From positions 62,001-126,000 of the forward strand of contig CAJNOL010000346.1 in NCBI GenBank assembly GCA_905250125.1: DNA of 64,000 nt. Reading direction: 5' to 3'. Position numbers and translations under genes: made by a program. A model generated the notes under the pieces. The model was not told the origin of the DNA, made no database searches, and worked only from the letters and a program-made list of their open reading frames with translations. The number at the start of each line of letters is the position of its first letter. Positions within the stretch are counted from its first letter, which is position 1. Below are positions 1-14,475 of the stretch, in pieces. The stretch comes from Rotaria sordida. Lineage: Eukaryota; Rotifera; Eurotatoria; Philodinida; Philodinidae.

Positions 1-1746
1 GTTATGACAAAATATTAATTTACAAAAAAGAAAAGATAATACTGAAATTTGGATATTTTTATTATGATAGATCGTGTTAGACAAAAAGAACATTATTAGA
101 AAGAAATAATTCAGATATCAAACTAAATTGACAATTAACTAGGATTTAGATGCAATGGAAGCAAAAAACAGTTTAGAAATGCAGTATTTTTGACTTTTTT
201 TCATTATCGATAATAGTTAGAACTACTCAGAGAAAAGATTTAAGTAGCTGAGACAATGTCCTATCAGCAGAGATACTTGTCATATTTCAATTAACAGATT
301 TGAGTGAAAGATCTCTAGAAAAATCAAGGTTCCTAAGGCTAGCTTTCTGGATTGTCTTAAAAACGTATTACAAACAAGTTCGCCTGCTAGAGAAAATATT
401 TCTATGTTCCAGAGTTATCTTCAGCAAACTGCACTCATTCTACGAAATATCCCCAAAGTATAAACCAGTAAATTCATGAAAGCAGTCTTTTAGACCTACC
501 GTACAATAATTGTCGTTCCCTGAAGATAAGTCCTGGAGACCTTGGGAAATTTGTTTCTAACTATTACTGTTTAAGAGAAAAAAAGTCAAAAATATCCACC
601 TTAATTCTCTTTTGAGTACGTTATGACCAATAAATTGTTGTTTACAAAAAAAAAAATAAGAAAGAAAAATTCTTTCGAAATTATTCCGAGAAATGGTGTA
701 AATGCTTCAATAGGTTTTTTTTTCATCTTTTCGTAACACAATACTATTTCAAGTATTTATTACGTCAAGCACAAGCTACAAATTTGATACATTATTCATT
801 TAAAATAACTGATCTTTTTGGATGAAAACAAACTAAGAAGATAAATAGACAATCAGATAACACTGATATTCTTTGAAATATTTTACAGATGAAAAGAATC
901 TAACATGAAAAATTGAACAAATAATTTGTATGTTTTTAGTATTGAATTGAGAAAATCTACACTTATGATTAAATGCATGATTTTCTTTTGAAATAAATTG
1001 CATCTGTTATTCATAGCATAATTTCAATAAGATGGAAATAATTAGTCATTAAAAATAAAGTATTCAATTGTTCTTTTAGTTTATTTTTCTAAGAATTGGT
1101 GAAAAGAACACACTCTACTGTTTGACATACTGTAGGAAGTGAAGAAAAATAAAATACAATACGTTTTTATTCTTTAAATCATAATACGATTAAATTTTTA
1201 AATAAATATTGAGCTAAAACCTATCACAAACATAATCATGAATAGTGTGAAGAATAATATCTTGCAGCTGTAAAAGAAAATTTTTCTCTTCTTTGGTTTA
1301 CTACTTATATTAATACAATAGAAGATGATTGACGAGCACAGAAAAAAAAGCTGCTGTCTAAATCATCAATCAGCTCAAAACATCTGATGATCAATATCCA
1401 CATACTCAAGACCTCTTCCAAGGTAATCTTTTGAATTCAGTTCATTTATACATGCATGTTTTTTTCTTTTTGCAATAGAATATTTCAATAAAGAAAAAAC
1501 CGCAATGTCGTATATTGATCAATACAAATGTTGACAGTTACTAAATACATTCGAATCATATAGGCACAGGTGTAATATCATGTCCTATCATTAAATTTGT
1601 CAAGAAACTGAATTATGACATCTTTCTGAAGACTTCAATGTCAAAATAATAAATAAAAATAATCTTATCTCTAGAAAGAAAATTTATTTTAAATACACAT
1701 ACATTTATATGCAATTTTGAACAAAAAAAGAAAAAACATACATATT
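1..1746. other. Non-coding flank with a degraded repeat
   Basis: No exon with family resemblance or sustained coding character was seen on either strand. Positions about 258-560 match, arm and centre, the foldback element at 27083-27471 and so represent a diverged dispersed copy. The rest is AT-rich with short homopolymer runs. It lies 3' of KAT8, whose stop codon is at 1747. Confidence 0.6.
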
Positions 1747-4675
<2,929 letters not shown>

Positions 4676-6967
4676 TGACTAAAATTTATATACTACAAAT
4701 CTAAAATGAGAAAAAAAAACAAAAATCTGTTCTTTGATACAAGATATTACAATAGTCCATCGTAAACAATATCTGTTAAACAATGTCAGCGAATATAATT
4801 GTACAGTAGTGAAGAAAAGTTCCTTCCCCTCCCCCCCCCCCCCCCCTCTGTAGCAGATCTCAGCTTCCATACATGCAGGAGGTATGGAAATTTTTGTGCA
4901 CATACTCCACCGAGAATGTAGGTCGGCGACATGATGTTGCCTCGATAGCTTAAATGCAATGAGAATTATGATGGACGGCACCTATTTTTTGCTTCAAGCT
5001 TTTTAATCTAAAAAAAAGTTGTCTATTAAATCTTGAGTTACTTTTTATCAATTATATAACTAGTTCTTGATATTTTTATTATCTGGAAGATCGATGTCTT
5101 TGAGCCCTCGGCACCAACACGATGATTATTGATATGCCGTTTCCCTTTAGAGGAAGATTCTTTTCTGACAGTGGTAGGCAATAATGTTCAAGTAAAGACA
5201 AAGCTTCCTTAAAAGTCTGAGCTCGATTCATTGAAGTATTACTGAGTTATGGTCTACAAAGAGTATCAGAAAGCTTCTCGCCCATCGAATAGTCACAGTA
5301 AAATGGCTACCAATCTAGCAAAGGTTATGGGCTAAAAACGTGGATAGTCGTAAATAATGAGGAATCGGCTGATCGATAAAACCTGTTCTTTTCAGACATA
5401 AAGTTCATAAGAAAAATAAGTGATATCTACTACAGTTCCCGTTGTATTTAAACAATCGGGGCAAGCTAATGGTGCTGATCTACATTCTTGGTGGATCATG
5501 TGCACACAAATTTTCAGATCTTCAGTACCTATGATAGCTGAGGTCTGATAGAGAGAAGCTTTTGTCCACTTTGAAGTTTCATTTCATATAATTTTAATCT
5601 AAAAGAAATACTCAAAATAATTACTATTGTTATATACAAAGAAAGATAACAGTTTTGGCGCAGTCATCAGTTTGTGTCTTGAAGCAGCTTCAATTTAACA
5701 TTATCGTAGAACACTGAATTCTGTGCAGAATGAGAGATTACCCATAAGCGAAATCTATGCATTTCCACTAAAGAGATGGTTTCTATAGGAATCGCTATTT
5801 CCAAAACTGTCATACAAAAGTAACTAGCACACTTGGTAGAGCAAACTTTGCTCTATAAAACTGTTTCACATTTTGAATTCGATAGGTTTCAATCGAAGTA
5901 CGAAATTGACTAAAGTGTTGATTTAATTCGTTTCCGTTATTGTTTCTCATTTTGAATTTAAGTAGATCTTTATATTAGCTTACATTTTAGATTGAGCGAT
6001 AAATCATTTAAAAGAAAGCGATCTTGTCCAACGAAAACGAATATTAATATTAAAAGTCATATAACTTCAACTTAACCTTGTAGATCTTCTTTGTGAAGTC
6101 TGTTGGGTAAATTTATATCTCGTATGGCTTAATAAAAAGATATTCCATCATAATTCGGTATACTATTGTTCGTGGAATGAAGCAGACTATTGAATCAATC
6201 TGTAACACTCAATAGGGTCTTTTTTCTACAAACATTATGAAGGTTGTCGATCTACTACTATACTAACTTCATAATAGCATTGAAAAATATCTCTAATGCA
6301 GTCTATGTCTTACGTATATGTATCAAGTTTGTCGTGTATTTTTCATTTAACAACTATAGATCATTCAAATACGATCATTAATAAAATTATTATAAAAAAT
6401 TATATGAAATCCCTTAAACTGATAAAAACATATTCACGTGTTTTTTTCTACGGTGAACCTTTCAGAGACTCTCTAACTTATAAATGGAGAAGATATTGAT
6501 TATATGAAATAAATAATAAATATAAGTTCGAAATTGCGTTAAAATTAATCCTTCTCATAGAGTTTCGAAAAAAAAAAGATGTCAGCAGATTAAGGATGTA
6601 AAGTTTTAGTTTACTGACCACTACCAATTCAGTGGTGTAGTCAGTAGAGCTCGTCAAGTTGAAAATTTCCGGATCCGACGGACTCTAGTAGTTAGTGCAC
6701 CCTGAAATACACCGCTAAAAAAAGGACATATTTCGATAGAATCGATGTTTCAATGTTGCAGCGAACGCGAATGCCAGTGGACCCTATGCCGGTGACTCAC
6801 TACCAGTATTTACTTCAACACTGCACATTCCTACGAAGGATAGATATCTATCTTTCTTATAGATTAAGAAAATAGAAATAAAAGATTATTTTGTAAAATT
6901 AATTAACAAATGAATAAATTTTATTCTAAAATATTGACTTTTTTTCCTTTATAAATGAATATTTTAG
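4676..6967. other. Intergenic region upstream of KAT8
   Basis: No gene was recognised. It holds a run of 16 C at 4831-4846, conspicuous in this AT-rich DNA, the inverted repeat copy at 5645-5915, and near 6645 a fragment (AGAGCTCGTCAAG) resembling terminal motifs seen at 13138 and 28912. The KAT8 promoter should lie at its low-coordinate end. Confidence 0.6.
5645..5915 (-). repeat. Dispersed repeat, copy 2
   Basis: Reverse-complement relative of 2468-2735, with matching blocks throughout, e.g. TTTTGGCGCAGTCATCAG and ACTGAATTCTGTGCAGAATG. Because the two copies are inverted about 3 kb apart, they could pair or recombine across the KAT8 5' half. Confidence 0.75.
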
Positions 6968-9900
6968 CTACCACCATAAATATAATCCCCCATGAATACG
7001 TTCAATTGTATAATCATGAATTAAATTTTCATTTTTAATTAATCCTTGTATTTTTTCAATAATTTTATAATTTAAATTTAAAAGAAATAATGCAAAAAGA
7101 GATTTCGATTTTAATAATAAATATCGTAAAATTTCTTCAAGATTATTTTCATCTATACCTATTTCAAGATATTGTAGATGAGGAAATAAATGAATTAAGC
7201 AATGAATATGTTTCATTTGACATTCATCATCATCTATAATTAGTTTTGTTATTTTATTATTTTGAGATATTAATTTCGTAGTTTCAATTCGTTTAAATTG
7301 AAATGATAATATATTTGATAATGTTAATGATTGAAGATTTGGTAAAAGAGATAAAATTTTAGTTAATTCAATAATTGAAAAATGATTATCTTTAATATCT
7401 AAATCAATAATTTGTATTAAAGGAATAATAGAATTTATATCATTAAAAAATAATGAATTTTTTTCAATAGAATTATTTTTAAGAGTAAGTTTTGTAACTC
7501 GTGGAAATTGTATTGAATATTTATCTGTTTTTAAATGACCTTCAATAGTTAAATGACGAGCAAAATTAATACTATTATTTTGATATGATTTACATATATC
7601 ATTATTAATTTGTTCATATAATATAAAATGATTGTACCTTGCAAAAAGAAAAAAATATTTATTTATTTATTTATTACTTTAGAACTAATCAAAAGTTCTG
7701 ATAACGTTGCTAGCAGAATACATATTGGAATATCTTATCTATAATAACATATATACAATAAATTCATATCGGATTTAGTTCGATTATTCTTTCAGATAAG
7801 ATCAAATGGTTCTGATCTTTTATCTTATACAGATATAGATAAGACTATAAATTACAACTATATTATGTTGAAAACTGTCTAAAATCTCTTGTTAACAAAA
7901 AAATGAAAACAAATAAAGACATGAGGTACAAAATTACTTGACAATCATCGTTGATTTCATACTTATCTAACGTTAATAATAATTATTTAACAGATGAAAA
8001 CATCAATATAATCTCACATTTGACATATGTGCCAGATGTGAGGCTATGTAATTTTTGATTAAATAATTACACTGAACTTAGTTTAATTGATAAATATAAA
8101 ATTATTTATGGAATTTTAAAGATAGTTAAAAATACTTCTGAAAAAGAATTCAAAAACACTGAACTAATTCGCAGAAAGAAACAAAATTTATATGAATACT
8201 ATTGGCAACTATCTCGAACATCTAATAAAAAGCTATTATCGCAATCTCTGCAGAACTAAAGTATGAACTGGAATATAGCCACTGTTGCTTATCAAACAGA
8301 GATTACTTTATTCTATGTATTTCGGGACACTTTTATTCGCTATTCTTTTACTTGATCCTCCAGAAATGCAATAAATAGTTCGTATATTATAACGAGATGT
8401 TATTCAGATATGATCACAGACCGTATACCAATGTCTCTCATGGTCTGTAACATTTTCGTGGTTACGTGTCATAATTGGCGTTTTTTCATAGACCAGGCAG
8501 AAAGGTGTATTTTTTGACTTAGAGAGACCTTATTTTGTGCTCTACATTGCTTTATCATCTTACAAATGTCAATGTGACCTGAAAAAATCAAACCCAATAA
8601 AAAAAAAAGTTTTTCACCAAAAAGTCACTATTAAAGAATCTTACTCTATATATACGTGAAAAACTTTCTTTTTTACAAGACTAATAAATTATACATCATT
8701 TGATGTTGATCACAAATATGAAGTCACTCTTCTATGAAAATGTTTCTGTGTCGAGAAAAATAAATTTTATTTTTAAAAACCTGTAGTTCAGCTGTACAAC
8801 GCTCGCGCTAACATTGTATCGATGTTATGAGTAGAAGGACATTTGATGAAAATTTCGTTCAATTTGAAATTATGAAAAATTGTACAAGCTCATTATGTTG
8901 AACATATATTTTCGTAAAAACACTCGATGTTAGAGAGAAAAAAAAAGACTTTTCTCGAATCTCAAACAGATAAAATCGAAAGTTCTTTTTTTTACGAAGC
9001 GATAGAGTGTAAAAATAGTTTCAGATTATATATGACTCTCTCCATATGTTTTTAATTCACAGTGGAAAAAAAGGCTCCTAATCTTTAGTAATAGCATGTT
9101 TCGATGAGGATGCAGATGTGTAATGTCCACAGTGTCTATTTTTATTTGATGTTATTAAAATTCCTTTGGTTAACTCTCAGTAGTATTTACCTGTATGGAA
9201 CAGTTGAAAAGAAATTCAAATAATAAGAATTTTCATTTTTATAATAATAATAATCAAACAACCATTTTCGTTCAATCCAAAATTTTGAATAAAATTGTTC
9301 AATTAAATTTTGACGAAAATTATCATCAATTAAACCGATATATTGTAAATCAAATATACATAAACAAGGCATATAATTTAAAATTAATTCTTCCCATTGT
9401 TTAACATTTAAAAAATTTTCATCATTAAATTTTTTTATTCTTAATTTTTTCAATTGAAAACTTATTTTCAATAAAAATAATTTTAATTCATTAAATGATA
9501 TACAATATAATGTTAAACAAATACTTATTAAATTTACTGGTATGCTTACTATATCTATTTCTGTACATTCTGAACCATAAAGATATTCACATGATAGATG
9601 ATCAAGTTTAGGTAAATAAGAAAGTATAGAAATAAGTTGATCAAGACTAACATGCCCATTAAGTATTAAACGTTTAAGTGTTTGACATTGATTTGTAGCC
9701 AATGGTAATGGAATACGTTGTCCACCTGATGGAAATGTTAATTTACAAAATTTTAATTTTGATAAATGAAATATTGAAAGATAAATTGAATTTTCATTTT
9801 GAAAATAATCAGATGAATAAATTGAAAGAGAAGAAAAATTTGGTAGACAATCTAAATGATTAATAAGTAAACAAATTTTATCTGAATGTATTTCATAAAT

Positions 9901-10320
9901 AATTAAAGATTGAAGAGATGAAAATAAATTTATTGAAAAATAATCAAGAAAATATTTTGTTATATTTAATGAAATAATTCGTTTGATATTTGTATTAATC
10001 ATAGATTTATAATGATTTTGAAAAATTGATTTTGATATTAATGATAAATTTATTTTTAATAATAAAGATGAATTAATAAATAATGATTGAAAACGTATAT
10101 TAAGTTTACTGAAAATTTCATAAATAAAAAAATAATCAAAATAATCAAAAATTTCATAAATTAATTCATTTGATAAATCTTCAAATTTAGTTATTAATAA
10201 TCTAAGATTAAAACATAAAAAGTCAGAAAAAATTCATTTTAAAAAACTAATGTTTTGTTTTTACTTTTTCTTATTATCAATATTTTGTTTTACTATCTTA
10301 GCCTCTTGTCGACGTTTCAT
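6968..10320 (-). CDS. F-box/LRR-like protein of bdelloid-expanded type
   Basis: Three exons (10265-10320, 9191-10201, 6968-7637) join in phase to 578 residues. After a basic leader (MKRRQEAKIVKQN), residues about 20-60 form an F-box (FEDLSNELIYEIFDYFDY), the motif that binds Skp1 in SCF ubiquitin ligases. The remainder consists of leucine-rich segments with Leu/Ile-rich spacing (e.g. LPNFSSLSIYS, LPNLQSLTLSN), expected to bind a substrate, and ends DYTIERIHGGLYLWW. The second intron (7638-9190) is about 1.55 kb and repeat-bearing; the first is 63 nt. The start ATG is preceded by TTATTTTAG four bases upstream, an acceptor-like site. Function and substrate are unknown. The family call is firm from the F-box and layout. 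Confidence 0.85.
8350..8460 (+). repeat. Partial copy of the 3095/29640 repeat family
   Basis: Contains AGTTCGTATATTATAACGAG followed by a block with GTATA-like spacing, as in 3115-3200 and 29680-29740. Lies in intron 2 of the F-box gene. Confidence 0.5.
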
Positions 10321-10596
10321 AATTCTAAAATAATGTTCAAGTACAATAATCTTTATTCTTTGTCTATTTGAAATATCTATGAGTTTCTTTTTTTTTTTTT
10401 TATTTAATTTATAAACATATAAGATAAGTTATTATTGTTATTTTTTTTTTTTGTTTATTCTTTCTGTATATATATATATATATAAAACAAAAACCAACAA
10501 GAGAGAAGAGAAATGTATCTGACAATGTTCTCACTGTTAAATACAAGAAATATCTGACATTACAAGATTTTTTTTTTTTGTTTATGTCTTTTGTTT

Positions 10597-12378
10597 TTAA
10601 AATTTTTCTTCATAATTATCAAATGGTTGTAAAGAAAATTGAACAATTGATTCTAATACCCATTCAGGACTAAGATAATTAACACCATTTGAACGAGATG
10701 TTTCAAATAATTGTTGTTGATTTAAAGAATTAAATGGAAGTATTTTATCACATAGAACAATAGTTAAAATGGAACAATCATTTGGAGTTGTTATTGGAAG
10801 ATTATTAAGAAGTGTACCATTACATAAAGTAATTAATGAAGCAAGTTCAGTTTTAGACTAAAAATAATATATAATAATGATAAAAGAAGAAAGCTAAGTA
10901 TTACAGAAAATATTTTTCGACTTAGAAAATTTCTATGATTGTTAAAGTATATTTTATTTTGTGAAATAAGCAAATGTTGTTAATAAAATTTTGCAGTTAA
11001 ATAACAAACATTCATTATAACGATGGTAAAGATCGAATTAATCATTCTACACGTGATCCGGATAATATGTTACTCTGAAGTATTTTATCTAATTGGTCTC
11101 GAAGACTTTCCTTATTAAGCTTATGAGATATTTTGTTAGCAATCATTGCGATTAGAAAAAACATAAAATAAGAATAATTTTTTTTTTTACCTCTTTATCT
11201 TTCCAAGAAGACTGAATATATAAATATCCTTGTTTCATTCATATGTGAACTAAATATAAACAAGCAGCCTTGTTCCAATTTCCATGTAGGCTAAAACCAA
11301 ATTAAGCTGATCCTTTTCTTCATATCTAGTTGAACCTCAAAGAAAGATATTCGACACTAAATATAATCGTAGTATAACAGCTCGAACTTATTAAATTTAG
11401 TATTCCAGATTTAACATAGCGGTATTGTAAACGATTTAAAACGGTTACCATTTGCTAGTGAAAAACACACTACATGTAAACGAACGGAATAATGACAGAA
11501 TATAATGATACTTAATACAATAATACAGCGTTTCATAGCTATTTCCGACAATCGAAATGATCGGCCTAAGGAAAGGATTATTTCAAATTATCTATTAGCA
11601 AAATTATTACTAAGCATAAAATCAGAATAAAAAAAAAACGGCTGATCTTCTTCATATTTCCTAAACAAACAATATTGAAATGGAGATGAATTTCAAACAT
11701 AAATTACAATACAAATATTTCTTATTATTCTTTCATTTCAATATAAACACAATAAAATTTTTGAAGAAAATTCTTTTCAAAAAAATCGATTATATGATTA
11801 ATTCTTTTGATTATTTTCACTTACCATTTTTTCTTGACATCCATCACATAATATAAAAAATTGACAATTTTGAAATAAATTTACATGTTTAGATAAACGA
11901 CTATTACGCATTCCATCATGATATTGTCCAAATGGAATATCACCACGTATTTCAAATGAAATTTCATCAATTATATGATTTTGTTTTAAACATTCAATAA
12001 TCCATCGATATGTTACAACAAATAAATGACGTGCTATTGCTTGAAATACTTTTATTGTTAATGGACATAATAATGGTTTTTCTTCATTTCCAATAATTAA
12101 ATGTGTTGTATGTTCATCAACACAATTTGATAATTTTATTTGATTTGGAAATAATGATGCTAAACGTTGAATTTCAGTCTAAAATAATTAAATATCGAAA
12201 AAAAAATATCTTTCATTTTTTTTTTATTTTCCACATACAAGTTGTTCAATTTTCAAACAAGAATATGCCATAACAATATGTTTTTCGCTTGATGAACAAA
12301 TCTTAACATTATTAGAAATATATGTATCATCATGATTTCCATCACTTGTATATTCATTATCAAATGATGTTGATAATT
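10597..12378 (-). CDS. BRCA1-type tandem BRCT protein, 5' part not found
   Basis: Three exons (12239-12378, 11825-12178, 10597-10857) join in phase and encode two BRCT repeats ending DNYEEKF. BRCA1 and BARD1 BRCT pairs bind phosphoserine partners in DNA-damage signalling. BRCT1 runs from HIVMAYSCLKIEQL through THLIIGNEEKPLL and LTIKVF to WIIECL. The linker FEIRGDIPFG resembles that of BRCA1, and BRCT2 ends with YLSPEWVLESIVQF. The pocket Ser (in AYSCL), Thr and Lys (in LTIKVF) and groove Phe are present, consistent with phosphopeptide binding. The first exon seen starts after an AG in a phase needing one more base, so an upstream exon is expected. I saw no RING or other exon before the homeobox gene beginning at 13590. 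It is a BRCT-only gene, a 5'-truncated gene, or one with an unrecognised first exon. BARD1 is the main alternative name. Confidence 0.75.
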
Positions 12379-13589
12379 CTATTGACAAAAAAAAATCAGG
12401 AATAAATACATTTAAGTGGAATAGATCCGATTCCTGATTAACAAGTTCAAATAAGTCAATATGTTCAAAAGGAAATTTGAATTTTTTTTTTACAATGTTT
12501 AATCTGTGCAAATCGAACTTCAACAATAATCTTTCATATGGAAGTATTCTGAAGCTTTAATCTACATGAACTGATAGATTCAAAGAGAATTTAAAGTTAA
12601 TGATGTAATTTTGAAACGAAAAAGAAAGAAAACGATGATAGAGAACTTATTGACAAAAAGCAACACAATAACATCTCCAAGAACTGATTTGTGATTTCGG
12701 AAATTTTTCAAAAATCAAATATCTATTTTTGTATCGTGGTAGCGGCCGCTCAGCTGACATCTCTATTCATGACCGACGGGAGTATGTAATTTCTCAGATT
12801 AATCAACGGAATCATACATTAATCTATCTTTTATTTTCGATTCTCAAACATTTCGAATTGGTTTGCTCTCGATTAAGATCTTTCTGAATTCGTCTCTAAC
12901 AAATTTCTAAAGAGATATTTTATTAATTGAATGATCATCTGACATTTTACTTTATTGAAAGAAATATGAGCAATATCATACAAGAACATAAAATGAAAAA
13001 AAAAAAGATTACTTAATAGTATGTTTTACTTTCTTCACACTTGATAGCAAGTTCAATATGAGTAAGAGTACTAACTGCCCATTCTTTAAGATGGAATTCA
13101 AGTTTCGAAGGATGCGGGCAGGTTTATCTATACACCGACTAGAGCTTGTCAAGTCGGGTCTAAAATTTTAGGACGTGATGGTCTTTAATTCTCTGAGAAA
13201 TGTGTAGAGAGTGTACTAATCATCGAACACAAAAATCTAGAAAACCTCGTATCTTCAGAGCGACCATCCAATTTCGAAAAGAAAATTTCATTAGGAGTGT
13301 CAAAGTACGGCTCAACTAGGTATCAAAAACATTCAATACGCTACATCCAGATTCGAAAATTTTAGACCCGACAGACTCTAATACTCACGACCTTATGCAA
13401 ACCCACTATATATAGATAAAATCTTAAAGCCAAGAATTGAGTATTAACTGCCATTATTTAAAAACAAATATAAAGAGAACGAATAAGGAGAAACGAATTT
13501 ATTCGAGATGTATATGGTTGCAGTCGGAGTGTTCTCTTTCAAACTATGTATTATATATTGAATATGAAAGCATCATTTAATCGATTTGA
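12379..13589. other. Spacer between the BRCT gene and the homeobox gene
   Basis: Any missing first exon of the BRCT gene would have to lie here unless it overlaps the next gene; none was recognised. It contains one short GC-rich patch at about 12740-12760 (GGTAGCGGCCGCTCAGCTGA) and a small inverted-repeat element at 13138-13390. Confidence 0.55.
13138..13390. repeat. Small element with inverted termini
   Basis: About 35 bp near 13138-13175 (CTTGTCAAGTCGGGTCTAAA) recur as an imperfect reverse complement near 13345-13385 (TTTTAGACCCGACAGACTCT). The interior is about 170 bp with no coding potential. Related end motifs occur near 2970, 6650, 18960 and 28912, so this looks like one member of a MITE-like family. 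Confidence 0.6.
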
Positions 13590-14197
13590 TTATATAATAA
13601 AAATATATTCTGTACCATTAAATGATAAATTTTGTGTTGAATGTGGTGGTGATAAAGTATCATCAAGATGAAATGAATCATCTTGTTGTTTTTTCTTTTT
13701 CTTTTTTGCGTATAGATTTAATGGTAATTTATTTTCTTTTCGCATTTTAACTCGAGCATTTGTAAACCAAACAGTTATTTGTGATAAAGACATTTTAGTT
13801 TTTTCCATTAATTCTTGTTTATCAACTTCATTTGGATCTAGAAACACATACATACAGAGATTAAATAATTAAAAAACAAAAATGACATCTACATACATGG
13901 ATGATGTTGATGTTCAAAAAGCCATTGTTTTAATGGACCTGTTGAATTTTTTTCTCGACCTGTTGTATTGAATAAAGTTGATAATTTATCATCTATAATA
14001 ATAATAATAAAAAAAGAGATTAATTACATTTCAAAATTTTTAGGAATACCTGTCATACCATTTGAATATTGAACCGATAAATCATTTTTATTCACCTTAC
14101 AATTTGTTTTTTTATTCTCACCAAATGTTATCGGTGTTGTATCATCAAATAACATTTCATCATCGCCAGTACTTGCAAAACTTTCTTGATGAAGCAT
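13590..14197 (-). CDS. TALE homeobox protein, Iroquois-like
   Basis: Three exons (14050-14197, 13897-13992, 13590-13837) join in phase to 163 residues. The homeodomain spans residues about 55-118 and has the TALE three-residue loop marked by HHPYPNEVDK. Helix 3 reads QITVWFTNARVKMRKENK. KMSLSQ and KENK are closest to Iroquois proteins, with Mohawk as the alternative. Compared with the usual WFANARRRLKKENK, positions 50, 54, 55 and 56 are changed (Thr, Val, Lys, Met) while Asn51 and Arg53 are kept, so DNA binding is likely but possibly with altered preference. The tail is Lys-rich (AKKKKKKQQ) and there is no visible Iro box. A nuclear transcription factor by family. It is divergently arranged with Hakai, 196 bp between start codons. 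Confidence 0.83.
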
Positions 14198-14393
14198 ATC
14201 GATTATTCAATAGATCTTTTTTTTTCTAATGATCGTTAACATATACTAAACACAAGAGATCATTCGTACGAATAGAATAGAGTTCAAACAGAGGTCAGTA
14301 ATTTTTTGCTTTTTTTTTCGATGGTGAAAAATAAACACCAATGAAAAGAAACATATATAATTTACTTGCTATTTGTCATTTTTATATAGAAAA
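14198..14393. promoter_or_regulatory. Shared divergent promoter region
   Basis: Only 196 bp separate the ATG of the Iroquois-like gene (-) from the ATG of Hakai (+). Both 5' untranslated regions and core promoters must lie here unless transcription starts inside the neighbour or mRNAs are trans-spliced. The sequence is T/A-rich, without an obvious TATA element I would defend. Confidence 0.5.
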
Positions 14394-14444
14394 ATGCCTC
14401 CTGTCGAACCAAATACTTTAATATCACAACAACAACCACAACAG

Positions 14445-14475
<31 letters not shown>

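Noticed and set aside
6606..6640. Short hairpin TACTGACCACTACC with CAGTGGTGTAGTCAGTA
   Set aside because: Imperfect and short; without conservation it is indistinguishable from chance or a repeat fragment.
9195..9404. Plus-strand 69-codon frame
   Set aside because: Antisense to exon 2 of the F-box/LRR-like gene, whose three-exon model is well supported.
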